From positions 20,699,379-20,763,378 of the forward strand of contig OX235263.1 in the NCBI GenBank assembly GCA_944472135.2: 64,000 nucleotides of DNA. Reading direction: 5' to 3'. Every line of letters begins with the position of its first letter. The stretch's first letter is position 1. The notes beneath the pieces are model-generated. The model had not been told where the DNA came from, made no database searches, and saw nothing but the letters and a program-made list of their open reading frames with translations. This document shows, in pieces, positions 26,101 to 41,100 of the stretch. The position numbers and the translations under genes were made by a program. Origin of the DNA: Trichobilharzia regenti (lineage: Eukaryota; Platyhelminthes; Trematoda; Strigeidida; Schistosomatidae).

Positions 26101-29100
26101 TAAAATTACTCAAAATAAACTCTGCGTGCTTAGAAAATCAAAAGAAGGTTTTTGTTCAACGTTTCCCTGTGTAAGCGACAGTTTCTGCAGCAGAATTCAA
26201 CTAGATGGTCAGTTGGATAGCCTTACAACTGGAAAGTCCCGAACTCGATCCTTTATGGGCTCATTCGTTCTCCCTGATGAAAAGTTATACACCAGAATAA
26301 AATGGCTTACACTTCTCTGAGATACCTCTGGACTGTTAAAATGCGTGCTACATAACTCTTATACCTGTTATACTTAAAGCGGGATACTTGGCATTGTTTA
26401 AAAGACATTACTTCAAGATAAAAAAAGGTTTTTCTATAGTTTGGTTTGTAAGGGTTATTTATGTTTACTGGACAGCTGCTGTTTCATCCTAGTTTAGGAA
26501 TCATCGGCAGTACGCACCCACTGGGATTCGAACCCAGGGCCTTCCAGTTATATGGTAAGCTCGTATATCATTCAGCCACTGGGATCCGATTCAATGGCTC
26601 ATGAATTCTAACTTCCACCAATTCGTGATTTTAGCGCGACCCCAACTATTGTCGTTGGTGGGTGCGTACTGCCGATGATTCCCAAACCAGGATGAAGCAG
26701 TAGCTGTCCAGTACTCCCTGATTTTCAATGGTTCTCTAACTGACATCAGTCCGTGATCAACTCGTAAAAAAATAGGTTATTTGATGAAACGTTACAATTA
26801 TCAGTTATGTTGGCAACCCAACCTACCACAGTTGGGTAAATTTCAAAAAAAAAGTACAAAGAAAGTCATATATCAGTGAGACTAACAGTAATATTCATTG
26901 ATATCAGTTCTTAGTTATTTTTATTCCTACAATTAACACCACTGTTAGTTAGTTAGTTAGTTAGTTAGGTAAATTCCAGAGGCCACATGATTCACTAGTC
27001 AAAAGTGTATTATAGTGATAATGTCAACACAAAAATGTTTCTTAAGTATCAATTTTACACAGTCTAAATATATTTTTCGGTTTTGCACATGTATATATAC
27101 GTATACGTACATATGTGTATATCCTTAATACAAGTTAAAACATGTGATATATAGATTTTCTTAACAATTATAGTGTTCTGATGAAATAAGCCGCAGACTA
27201 TGGGGAGTGATAACACAGGCATATGTTAATTTCATAGGTGTTTGACGTTATGTGGTTAACAAACTTGAAGATTTACAAGTGAAAACCAAAAATTTGGAAG
27301 AAGAAGAAGAACCAATGAAGTGAATACTTCAGGTGGAAACATACAAGATGAAGATGATGATACCTAATCCACAACAGAAAGTATCATTCACTGTCAACTG
27401 GAAAAATGTAAAACAAAAAAACGTTGATCTCATTCCACTTCGTTCACCTAGTCCACTCGGATGAGGATTTCAAATCCAGGATCGGAGAACCAGAATGGGC
27501 ATTCATTATTCTTAAGTCAGAATGGGGGTCTACAGCACTATACACAATGAACAAGATCCAAATTTTCAACACTTAAGTCAAGTCACAGAGTGCTTCTATA
27601 CAGTTCATCAGCACTTCCAATAGGCTGCATAATTCAATATACAGCTGTATCCGCTTGATACTGAACACCCATCGACCGGACTGAAAGGATAAGCGATAAA
27701 TAACTCTGATTGTCAGCAAACTAACGAATAATCTATTAACCAATAAACATACAGTGGATAGATTCAAATGACACCACATAACAGGTTCTAAAGTGGAGTC
27801 CGATTAAGTGCCAGTGGTCTGGCCGACTGAAAGTGACATGATAAGGGTCGTGTGAAGAAGAGATGAAAGCTCATGAGGCCAGATGGAGGTGATGGCAGAG
27901 AACTTAGGGGAAATAAAGATTTAACCTCTGAGGCAGTGGGTTCCATTCGGAATTCAAGGGATAAATAATAATAAGCCTGGTAAACTACAGAAAGCAAGTA
28001 GGCTAATCACGTAGTCAGATTTTGTGAGCGGTTATTGTCAGATAACAAGAAAAAGGTTTTTACATCTTACACTTAACGAGGACTAGTTCCTCAGTTTACT
28101 ATGAAGTTGCGCTTACCATTATTTTATTCGAATTGAACAGGTTCATCTATAAGACTGTCTTGGTATCAGTGATTTTTCATTTACCTTCCGTTATTTATGT
28201 GTTGACTGAAATATGTAGTAAATATGGGTAGGGAATAATTGGTCTTATTCCTCCGCCTTCTTTTCTACGCCTTCTTCTATTTACGTTCCAAGTAGAATAT
28301 GGAGCTTTAGGGCCCTAAGTTTCAGTAGCGGTGGTATTGTCTATTTACTGGGCGGAGTTCCTAGACTCACGCTCAGCCTATCTTTTTTTCCAGGCTTACA
28401 AATGATTCCTGAATCAGATGAAGTTCCAGAGAGTACTAAAGGGGAATTGAAACCAGACTATCTGCACAGCTGGATAGCTTATCACTATTGAATCACCGAC
28501 CCACCAAACCTTGCAACACATGGTATTCGCAGCAGGTTAACCCCACAAGTAGGAACCTGGTTTAGCATCGCTTGACTTTGACGATCAAACAAGAACGATT
28601 GTACGGTCACCGACAAAATATACTACGCTTTCATTTTAATGTAGAAAAAGGTGATGCTCTTAACTTCAATCATTGGAGGATTAGTGGTTGCATACTGTTG
28701 AAAAATCCCAAGCTAGGATGGATCAGCTATTCTAAACTTGATTTTAAGATAGAAATAATACACTTTAATATGCTTCATGGGATAAATCTAGCTAATCATC
28801 AACCTTGTGAAAGCAAAGTAAATTATCAATGTAGAACTTTGGATAAAAGTACAACAACTGAATTTGTTACACTTTGTACTATACAAAGGTGGAGAAATGT
28901 ATTGAAACTATAAAAGAAGGAAGTTTGCCGGATGGGAGATAATTCGATGAAGATTAGTGAGGATTTTCAGAATCTACTTGTTACCAGGAAGGGAATACAT
29001 CTGCGTTGTTGAGAATGATTTTAAGCCATGTTACCAAAAATCATCAATCAGAGGACACCAATTAGCCTGATAACCGTATATTTCTGCATTTTCGTGTTAA

Positions 29101-32100
29101 CAGCAACTGATTTTTTCACGTGTTGACTAGTAGGCATTTGATTGGTTTTAAGATTTACCACGAATAGTCCTCAGTTAGAGAACCAAAAAAAAATACTTGA
29201 GAATTAATCTAATGCTAATCAGTGACTGAATACAGGATGATAGCTGCCTGGAATTGTAGTAAAAATTGGTAATTAGCGGGATACAGCATAATAGGCGTGA
29301 GGATTCTCTGATGACACAGTCTAGTGGTATCGCTATATATTGCGAATTGGCGGATGTTGAGGCTGACTGACTGACTGACTGATTAGTGAACTTCTTCCCA
29401 GTGACTGAACGGTCAACGAGCTCGCCTTATAACCTGAAAGCCATGGTTTCGAAACCTGGTAAGGCTATGGGTGAGTACTATTGAAAAGGTCTATGTAAGA
29501 ATGAAACAGCTGTCCAGTATTCCCTGGTTTCCAGTGCTTCTCTAACTGAATTCACTTCGCAATCAAACTTGAAATCACCGATTTGTTGACAATTATTATC
29601 TTTTTTATAAATGAATTACAAGTAATTATGCAATATAATTTTACAAATCTAATTTCAAGATAAACACTCACACAATTTATGGCATAACATTAATTTGTTT
29701 TTTGTTTTTTCTGTTGTGGTTCCATCTTGACAAATAACCCTTTAAAAATTAGACTTTTGATATACTCTCCAAATTCAAATTACCCTCATTTATGTCTCCA
29801 ATTCAATATTTGGCGTATTCATGGCCTCAACCTGCTGATTTGAATAAAGTTTATAATAGACGCACTTGGATATGTGTAAATAAAAATCGTTTGTTAGAAA
29901 TATCACCATTTGAAAGTCAACGCCGACTGGATATCAAAGGTCGAGCATGTTTACTGGTTTATCCGACGGGTCCAACAGATACTCCAGTTACAACAATTGC
30001 ATCAGGTTTAGGCATAACACCACTTGTAAGTTATGATTTTGCTAGATATTCAATATCGATGTTTTTTTTCTAAATTTTTACTTACAGTATTTTAAGTGCA
30101 AAGCATCCTGAAATCGATTTATTATTAGAATTTTGTCATTTAGGATTTCGATGGCATAGCGGTTAGGACACTCGCCGATCATGCACATGGTCCGAGGTTC
30201 AATCCCCGGCCGATCCACTCCTTTACCTCGCTGAGCCAGAAACATTGCTGGTGAAGAGGAAAGGTTAGGCATGAGGTGGCTAGCAACCCTATCCTGTAAA
30301 AATAAACACCACTGCTACAGAAACTTCAAGCCACTAGCTTGAAGACGCCCTATATTCCACTGGTGAACGTGAAGGAAAAAAAGTTTTCACAAGAATTCTC
30401 TAATTCTACTTCGTTTAAGCTTTGGGTTAATGAAAGTGTCAATGTTAAGTCAGACTAAATTAGTTGTATCCTCTGACCTGGTTAGAATTAATTGTAAAGC
30501 TTTCGTCTCCCACCTTCTAGGCAACATCTTCATTGTAGATTTTAGTATAAAATCAACTCACTTGAATTCTCCCTGAATGCAATAATTTTATCTCCTGGTA
30601 ACCACGTTCGTGACTGCTTGTTAGTTTACGTCTTCAATGATCATGTTTTATTCACTTGTATTTTGAACTTTCTTGTCATGCGACTCGTCTTCTATTAGCT
30701 GTTAAATCTGGTCTGTAGTGATGTGTGTTTGTTAATTGCTAATTCACTTGAGTACCAGGCTACTAGAAATTCCCTGGCATTTTTCCTGTTTTTTCCATTT
30801 AAAACTTCTGAATTCTCCCAATCAAATCCATGTCCATAATTATCTGCATACATTGATATGAAAGAATATATATATATCATGTCTTTTTATAGCCAATTTG
30901 TGTCCTTGGATTCAGATTCTAAGGGAACGCCAATTTTGACCGATGTAAGGTTTCTTACAGTTGATACAGTTTATTTTATGAATGGTAATAATTTTATCTT
31001 CTTCTTTTTCTGTCGGATTTTTCGGTTTGCACAATATCGAATGAAGTGATTGTTCTGGCTGGCTTGTGTGCTATATCTATTTCAAATGGTCTTGATATTC
31101 GAATTGTTATTTCAGAGATTTTTTTATGTATATATGGTAGGATGATTTCTCTTGTAGTCTTTGATGATGGTTTCTTGTTAGTGTTGTGACTCAATTTTAA
31201 ACACTATTTGATGAACACGTGAGGATATCCATTCTTTTTGTAGACAATTAGTAGGTATTGAATTGAATTTTTGACTTTCCCGTCGATTCATTGGACCGAA
31301 GCGCTCGGTCTCATGTTGACATGTCGGCTGATAAATGCAGGTACATACAGCTGACGAGTCCCAAATAGGACGAAATGCGCATCCTAGACTCCACTGCTAG
31401 CCACCATCCACCAAATGTACAATTGGTAGGTAGTTGTCTTCCATTCTCGCCAACAGCGGAGTGCTACAGTGTGTTTCAGCTCTTTTAAACAATATCTGCG
31501 CCCAGTTTCTTCTGTGTATAATCGAGCTACTACTATTTTGCTTGAGTATTTGTTCTTTGTGTGTTGCATTCGTGTGTTTCTAAATTTCCTGTGTTAATTC
31601 TCTTGATTAAGAAATGTAAGAATGGAATTTCGTTGTCTAATTCTTCTTCTCCTTTGAATGCAATGTCTTCAAATACGTTGTTTATTAATGTGTGGGTGTA
31701 TTCCATATCATTTATTTTAATTACTACGAATCTGTCATCAGCTTAATGAACCCAGATTTTTGGGTGAATTCTATTCTTTGCACAAGGGTTTCAGCTATTA
31801 ATCCTGATATGAGCTATCCCATTGGTATTTCTCTTATATGTTCGTTTATTTGATTACTGAATTGGAAACAAGCTGCAAGACATAATTCTATGAGTTCCAT
31901 CCAAGTTGAACGTTGCGTTTTGGTGTTCTCAGCGGTATCGAGTAGTTGTAGCATAGTTTCTTTGGCTAGTTTTGGACAAATTGACATTAAAGGACACCAT
32001 TATTTCACTGTCATCCACTTGAACATTTTTGACTTTCTCTAAAAATTGGATTGGCGAATTGATAGAATGGATGTTCGCAAAATTCTGCTAGATATTTTAA

Positions 32101-35100
32101 TTTTCTATAAAGTCCTCCAGAATATATGAATTTAGTTAAATCTGAAAAAATGTCAGAAATTAATAATTAGGAAAAAATAGGCTCAGTCACTGATATGCAT
32201 TCACTGACATACAATAATATTATTAACAGCTTTATTCCTAACATAATTTGTAGTAGAGGTATAGAATTTTCAGCGTGCATTACAATATATTGCACCTAAT
32301 TACCACATGAATTTTATAAGATTTTAAAATAAAAAAACAACGCCAAAAAAGGATAAATAGAAAAAATAAAAAACAACAGCGCTGCATTTACATTTCAAAC
32401 AATGCACCACAGGATATGAAATATAAAAATTAGTGTGTAATAGAAGATGAGAACAATAGTGTAATAGTAACGGGGAATGGAAAACAAAAACTAATGGGAC
32501 GATTTGTTAGAGTACTACAGTGAGTTGATCGTGTCATACCTAACGGATTTCTCATCACATAACAACTGTGCCAGATATGGTATTGTGGAGATTTTGTACT
32601 TGGTAGTCCTAGCATATAGCCTCCTTCCTATAGCTGCTTCTAGTTCTACCAGATGAAATGCAAGGAGACAGCTGCGTATAGAGAGGATACTCGGGGTCTG
32701 ACAATATTGTATTCGCTAGTTTCTTGCATGACATTATATGTCTATCCACTATAGTGTTGACCAGTTGGTTGGTTTAACGATATCCCACTTACCCTACTTA
32801 CGGCTTTTAGTGCCTGCCCTTTTCAGCAAAGCAAAGTCTTTCTTAAGTAGTCCAGGAAAGAATAATGGGAAACAGTAAAAGGGGATGGGTAGAATACAAG
32901 AATTGACAAACTGGGAAAGCAAAGACTGCCTCATGCCAGACTGGCTAAATTTCCTAACATAGAACGTTAAACGAAACATCTTTCTAGTAACTAGCAAGAT
33001 GTGGGAGGACCAGGAAAGATCGGTGGGAAAACTCATCCCAAGGTACTTGACATTATATGTATTTCTTTTTAACCTCTGTGCCGTGAATGATAGTAGGGCC
33101 ATGTGAGCTAACTAGTTGTTGTAGGTCACGTTTACCTATGAAAGTGAAATTGACTACCTGACATTTAGACGGATTTAGCTTAGGACCGTTTGGAGAGGAC
33201 CACTGACTAATTTTCGACAGAAAGTTATTTAATTTGAATCAGTCTGACTGAAGGTTGACTGGCATGGAAACCGAGAGGTCATCAGCATACTTAACAAGAG
33301 TGGCTACATCAGAATGAGGCAAGTCATGTAAGAAAAACGAGAACAGAAAGGGAGAAAGAACAGCACCTTGAGGAACACCAACTAAAGTAAGTAAGTGAGG
33401 TAGTGGAGGACTTTCCATTGCAGACGGTGTACTGCTTCCAATCAGAAAAATAAGAATGCAGACACTTATTTGTCCAGCTCTCAGCATGTGTTGCAGCAAG
33501 CTTACTTAGCAAGAGAGACCTAGGAACAGAGTCAAATGCAGATGTGTAATCAAGGGAGGCACACCGAAAGTATTTAGCTCCTTTATCTAAACTAGAGGCT
33601 ATATTGTAATATAGGACAACCGCGGCATCTAACGTACACCTACTATGTTTATATGCAAACTGGTTGGGGTCATTGAAAGGCCTTAAAGAGGGTTCAATAT
33701 TAAGTAAAATAAGTCTTTCCATAACTTTCAAAAATGGTGAGGTAATATCAGTGGGTCTAAACTTAACATTAGGTCCACTTGTTGATTTAGGCACCGGAAC
33801 AATCTTGATATTTTTCCATGAGTTCGATATAATACTTTTGGAAAACGATTCGTTGAAAACGTCAGTTAAGGGGGAACATAAGATGTCAGCACACTTCCTG
33901 AGGATAACAGCAGGAACACCATCAGGACCAAGGAACTGAGTAGGTTTGAGAGATTGAAAACACTCGAAGACGTGATTCGTATTAAAGCATGAGAAACAGT
34001 CATTATTTACACTATTTGAGTTGTGAGTCATAACATCTGCAGGGATACATATGAAGGATTCATTAGGCATGCCAACATCTACAGAAATATCATTCATTAT
34101 TTGCTTACCACCTGCGATTCCCTTTATTAGCTTCCACATATTAGATGGGGATTTGTATGAAAGAAACTTCTGGTTATAGAGAGCATTCAATCTTTGTAGT
34201 TCAAGTTTAATCAAAGTGTTCATTCTCTTAACACCAGATTTATTTTTCATTTTGAACAGCCTCTCTTTTTCACGACGAAACTTTGCTGGGACGAAATTAA
34301 AATATGAAGAAGCTATATATTTTTACACAGTTGGAATGTAAACTTTGGATGAGCTATCAATACATATAATTGAAATGTACAACATTAATTTGGGATACAT
34401 ATAGAAAATTGTATGCAAAATATTAGGTAGTAGTGTGGTCTGTGCTACTAATAAGATTTATTAGTAGTATATGTATGAAAAAAGTTCATCGGCATAAAAA
34501 CATCAAACGGCAGGGGGATAGATTGAACGTCAGAGAAAGTAAAATGATACAGCGTTAAGGAGATACATGAGAGGTGTGAAAGTATCACATAGAAGGACAA
34601 TATGAAGGACTAAATATCTGTGCAATTGATGCGTTGAAGAAAAAGGTGTATATAATTTTGCTATACAGAGGTATTAAATTGCAGGTAAACATTCCTTATT
34701 CGTTTGTTTATTAGATGTATCACACAGTGAGTAAAACAGTTTTATTTACTGGATGACAAAGTTTCGAACAAAATTTATTGTTCATAATGACATCAGTTAT
34801 AAACGCACGACTTCGAAACCTGAGTTTTATGGTTTTCTCTGTCTCCTCCTATTTGTCGCCGTTGGGTTAGTAGAATTTACCAGATATCTGGCACAGGTGT
34901 TGAATCATTCCCATTACATATATTTACAGTTGATTCGATAAGCAAAGCTTTTTTTGTCAATCTCTCCCTCATCCCTGTGACATTAAATTTTAAAACTGTC
35001 ATCCTACCCCATCCTATGATAGTAGTGATAGTGATAATAATAATAATAACGACGACATGCAAGTCAAATGTGCGCAAGACAACACCAATAATAAGGAATC

Positions 35101-38100
35101 TAAATCATCTGTAGTAATTCAATACAAGGAAGGAACTTCGGAAACCACCTTACGCAGAATTATTAACAAGTCAGGAATAAAAGTGGCTGGCATTCGCACC
35201 AACCACAAACTCAATTAGAAACAAGCTTTGTCGGTTAAAGGATCAATCCTGTGGAGCATTTAAAACAAAACAATTTAGTTTATCCAATACCTTGCCTGCA
35301 ATGATGTTCAGGTCAAATACATAGGTCAAACTAGTAGAACAGAGTCAGTGAGTCAGACTAGCCGAACATAAAATCCTAGGAAAATCTAGATTGGTTGACC
35401 TGAATAAGATAAGAAATCAAGAGAATAGTTCAGCTATCGCAAACACTACATGCAGTTACACACAACCATACAATAAGATGGATGGGATAGGATGACAATT
35501 TTGAAATCTAATGTCACAGGGTGAAGGGAGAGACTGATAACGGAAGCTTTGTTCATCGAATCAACTGCAAATACATGTAATGGGAATGAGTTAACACCTG
35601 TCCACCCAGATATCTGGAAAATTCTGCTACCCTTCCGACAAATAGGAGAGGACAGAGAAAACCATAAAACTCAAGTTTCAAAGTCGTGTGATCACAATTG
35701 ATGTCATTGTGAAGAATAAATTTTGTTCGAAACTTTGTCATCCAGTAAATAAAACTGTTTTACTCACTGTGTGATACATCTAATAAACAAACCAATATGG
35801 AATTACTTACTACCACAATGCTCAAGTTTTACACATATATAAACATTCCTTATCAAATCTTACGTCTTTTACCGATACAGTATTAGTAAATATTAAAACC
35901 AAGCTACGAGGTCATGAGAATGTATTTGTGTACTTATAAGCGATTAAATGTACTCGAAACGTTATCGGATTATTAATACCTTATCAGAGTGTTGTATAAA
36001 ATAAATTTATCTAATGTGGAATTGTGCTTTTATTTACAGAGCTCTTCCGTTACACTATTCAACAATACAACACTTTTGATGATTTTATGTTTTAGGTTGC
36101 AACTGCTTTAGAAAATGGAGAAATTCACATTACACTTATTCCTGAAACTTGTTTCAGTTGCATGGTAAGTTAAAAATTATATATTCTATTGCAAAAGTTG
36201 TCATTCCTTTTTGTGCTCTCTTAAAGACCCATGTTAACAGACCCATTTCACCTATCTTATCTCATTTAATCTTGGAGTTACCAGTTCAATAGCTTTCGTA
36301 GAGTTCAGCCAGAGTTTCAGTTCTGACACAACTGATAACATAATGATCAGAGTTTTGAAAAAAATCTTCTGATAAACAAGTTATCATTGACAAAGTGACG
36401 TGTATTCATTACTTTCAGTGGTATAAGTCTACCATTCCTGCATGTTTTGCTAACTTAGAAGAGTAGATGTTAGCATATTTACTGGCGTAAGCGGTAACAA
36501 AAAGGTCGAGATATACTAAGTGTGAAAAAACGAAGAAGAATGTTTAAAGTAGAGTATGTCAGGAAGAGAGAAACAAAAGGGAAAGAAAGAAAAGCGTTGT
36601 ACCTATAAATGGTATGAGTTGGAAAGACGAGATCCAGTTGTTCTACTGACTATTTAATAAGTTGTAGGTATCACGCCTGCTGCTTTCTTTATCACACAGA
36701 ACACGAGCCAAGTAGGGCATGGTTGAGTTTTTGTACTTACTAGTTCGGGCATATAGTTTTCTATATAGGCTTCTGGTCCTGTCTGATGAGATAGATACAA
36801 GGGGAGAGTTGTGAATGAAGAGGGTGGTGGTGTTAGTTAGATAAAATGGATTTAGCACATTTTTCACATGAATTCAAGTGCCTGTCGACTAAAATATTAA
36901 CAAGCTAGTTAAGTGGCGCTTTTTTCACCCTGCTGACAACCTTTAACATCCTACGTAATAAGATATAGTCTTTCTTCAGTAGCCGTGGAAAAACTAAGAG
37001 GGAACAATAGAGAATAATAGGCAGGATGCAAGAGTCAATAAATCGTAGGAGTAAGGGTTGGGTATAACAAAATCCTACAACAGTATTAAGATTTCACTTT
37101 CAACTTCATTAATATATAATTATTAGTCTATTCGAGTACTTATACTGGCGTAAGTACTCAGCTTTGTTTACTCATGTGTAGGAGATTTTAACAGAAAAAT
37201 ACACGTTTTGATGATATTCTCATTATCTGTAGCCAGTTTTTATACCTCTGTTTGATGAAAAGTATGAACAGCAAGGAAATTATACACGCTTTGATTGTAT
37301 CTTTCAGTTCTTTCTTTCCTCAACTGTCTTGTCAACAGGTCGTGTATATGGAGTAGTGAATACTTTTACACATAAGAAACTATTCATTTCATGCAGTAAT
37401 ACTTGTCAGCCAGACCAAAGTAATTTGCACACTGGATGGCCATTCAACTCGTTTGAAGACAAGATCATTACAGTGTTATTTCCAGAATGACATATCTCAG
37501 ACAGCCTAAGCAACTAAAATCTCCCGAAGTCGGATTACGTAATTAGCTGAATCGGTAATACCATAAATTCAATTAACAGTCTGCAATTTACACAATTCGA
37601 GGAGGTTGATATTCACCGAAGTTTCCTTGGGAAACCAAAATTAGTCTGATCACAAGATCCTACCTGCTTGATACTGTGAATGACAATCATGAAACTATGT
37701 ACCACTGATTGGTTGAGACAAGCAGTTGTATACCACTCAGAGCAACCGACAGTGCTTCTTAGCCAGACTGAAGTGATCGAAGTGGCGAACAGTCATTTCA
37801 CTAGTTTGGGGTCGAACCCGTCACTGGCGTACTCGGGTTGAAACCTCCCGAAATCCTCCTGCAACAACAGAAGACAAGCGTCAGGCAACAGATCCTTTAT
37901 TCAGGAAATCAACACATATTTCCATGTACATTATTACAGATTATTGTAAGCAAACAAAGACAGTCGTCTGACTGGTTGTTTCTCGCTGAACGTTAATCTT
38001 TCATCTCTTTGTGGCCGTTTATTGAAGTTCAGATTGTCTATCTGCAAAATGTATCCGCCTACTCAAAGCCTGTTGTGATTGGTTTTTGAGTCAGTCTTTG

Positions 38101-41100
38101 TTCTTATTTTTCTCATGACCAATATTGGTGACGTACACATTGACGTCAATTACTATCTACCGATTTTGGCAAGCAGCCAGCCCTCACCACACTCCTAGCT
38201 ACTTTGACGAACTGACAACATATAGGATCAAATACGTAGTTTGTGAATGACACGGTTCGATGTGAGAATTCACCGCATTGTGATCTAGACCACAATATAT
38301 GATATACTTATAACCATACATGTTATTCAAGGAATTGACCGACATAGCTGAGCGGTATATACTACTGGTGACTGATATGAGTAGCCAGAAAACACTGCTG
38401 GAAACTACTACTTGATATTTAACCATTTTTTAAAAGATATCTACGAAAGACAGACACAAATTTTCCGAGTAAAAATTTAAGAAATACTGTGTCACTTAGT
38501 AAAAAAATGTTTTCATATTTATATAACAGAAAATAAACGAAATATGGTGAACTCTGTAGGTGGTCACATATGAGTCATACCATTATGTTTCTTATGTTGC
38601 AAAAGAAACTTCATAGAGTGATGAACAATACACTTCACAAATTGCCTTCAATGCCCCACTGAGTGAGTAAGTGAGTGTGACTTAGCATATCTATCATATT
38701 CGGAAATGCTATTGACTTTGTGGATGATTGACTCAAACATTAAAGTTGTGTAGAATTCATTTAATTAGTATTTATTTTTTGACAGAAAACTCATTTTATT
38801 TTTATTTTTGATTTACAGCTTGATTCCACACTGTATTTTTGGTACAAGTATGGAATTTTCAGCATGGATATCGGTAGCCCAAATTTTGCAGGCCGACCAT
38901 AGATATCAGGTGTGCGCCGGCGTGGGCTCGAACCCGGGACCATGTGCATGGTCGGCGAGAGTCCTAACCACTGTGCCACCGACGCACACTCATCAGATTT
39001 AAGAAATTTTGTCAAATGAAAAAAAGGAAACAGCACAAGTTTTCAATGATTAACAAATGAATTTGTGCATGTATTACTTCTTTTTTCTTAGGTTGAATTC
39101 TGTCCTTTCGGTTTTACAAGTAAAACTGACTTAGTGCATCATGTTGTACGTGATCATTATCTTAGCGAGTCAGTAGATGGATTTCGATGTAACTGGTCTT
39201 CATGTGATCTTTACCTTCCGTTAAATTGTTCACAATTTAAAATAGAGGTAAAAATTTTATTAAATATATATCTTTTTTGTTGATCTGGTTAAATAATATT
39301 TCACTATCTGAATCCATCCATAATGTTTACAGGTAATTTTCTTTATTAAAACAATTAGTCCCTTTGATAAATTTTAATAAGGCATTTAGAAGACAAATTT
39401 CGCCGCAAGATGACATTGTCATTTCGTAGTTTCTTTACAACCGCTTTACAACTAACTTGTTGAAGTGCTCGGTCTCAGATGGCTCTCGCGGCCCAAGTGG
39501 TCTAGTGGATAACGCTTTGGCGTTCAAAACTATGGGTACTGGGTTCGAGCCTCGGTGGGAACATCATCACTCACTGAGAAATGCAGGTACATCCGGCTGA
39601 CGAGTCCCAAATAGGACGAAATGCGCGTGATCCTGGATTCCACTGCTAGTCACCATCCACCAATTAAAGACTCTTGATTAGTTGGTTCTCAGAGTTCCCT
39701 GTTGCCAATCATTTCTAAGGCAGCTGTTCATAAATATCTGAAGCCCGTCTGAGATGCTTTTGGTAAAACTTGCGCCAATCTTGGGAACCATATGGAAGAA
39801 ATGACTTTAAATTAGTGTTGAAAATCCGAATATTGTTCTTTATACTGGCTGAGTTAGTGCATGAGATTTATACAGTGATTACTGATTATTGAAAGTTTGT
39901 CTTGCGTTTCCGATTCTGCTTTTGTCATCCTCATGAATTGTTGATACAGTACTATATGGATAAGGGAAAAAAGTGACTTCATTTAGATTTCTCGATTGAT
40001 GCCGATTGGTGCTTGCTGTTACTTTTGTGTAGCTATCTTCATCACTTCCATCTTCTCTATATTCACTTGAATTCCTGTCTTCACTGACTGCCTCTTCTCC
40101 CACATTACTGATTTTCACTTGTACATATTCAGGTTTGTGTGACTTTAGACATGAATCTTCTTCTGACAGCCATTCGCCAGTTCAATATATCCCCATTGCT
40201 GAAGAAGGTGTGGAAAGAGGACAAAGTACCCAAGGATTGGAAGAAAGGATACTTATTCAAACTACCAAAGAAAGGAGACTTAAGTCAATGCAAAAACTAG
40301 CGCGGAATTATGCTCCTGTCCATCCCAAGCAGAATACTAAGTCACATCATCCTGGAGAGAATCATAAACGCCGCCCTGAATGCAAAACTTCGACCGGAAC
40401 AAGCTGAATTCAGGAGAAACAAGTCATGTATTGATCAAATCGCCACACTACGGATCATCATTGAACGAAGCTTAGAATGGCAGTCACCTCTCCACCTCAC
40501 TCAATTTCATCGACTTAGAAAAGGCCTTCGACAGCGTCGATCGAGAGGTCATCTGGCAACTACTTCGCCACAACGGGGTCTCAAAGACAATTATACATCT
40601 CATCCAAAAGTTATACGACAATGCTGCATGCCAAGTAATCCACAACGGTAAACTTACGGAATCCTTCGAAGTGAGGACGGGAGTGAGGCAAGGCTGTCTA
40701 CTATCACCAATGATCTTCCTGATTGCAATTGATTGGATAATGCGACGGACAACGGTCAATGAGGAAACAGGCATAAAATGGACTCACACAAAAAACGAAC
40801 AGGGAGGATCTGGACTTCACCGATAACATATATATATATCTGATTTCCCACAAACTGGAAGATATGAAAGTGAAAAGCAACAAGCTGGCAGAAGAAGCAT
40901 CAAACATAGGACTTCAAGTGAACATAGATAAAACAGAGGTGATGAAGATTCCTGGCTAACACCAACAGCAACAGCAACAACAACAGACAACAATCAGCCA
41001 GCATAAATGGGAGGGAACTGAAAGAAACAACCTCCTTTACCTACCTACCTGAGAATCATCGTCTCAATTACAGGCGGAACTGATGAGGATATCGAAGCAA

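Larger units (their letters stand above)
30430..32150 (-). mobile_element. Penelope-like element D: RT end, linker and C-terminal part, split by an Sm-alpha insertion
   Basis: On the minus strand: a DDRFVVIKINDMEYTHTLI stretch (about 31740-31680) at the RT catalytic and following region, then DNEIPFLHFLIKRI, the linker (SEITIRISRPFEIDIAHKPA near 31110-31060) and AWYSSELAINKHTS near 30750. An Sm-alpha composite occupies about 31252-31412. The GIY-YIG motif is poorly preserved (near 30970). It resembles PLE-A but is much older. Confidence 0.75.

Noticed and set aside
28572..28913. 113-codon plus-strand frame in intron 4
   Set aside because: No recognisable motif, no splice borders matching the phase 0 pattern, and it would have to lie between exons that already join smoothly. 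Possibly chance.
33664..33939. 91-codon plus-strand frame
   Set aside because: Antisense of the CR1-like reverse transcriptase frame.
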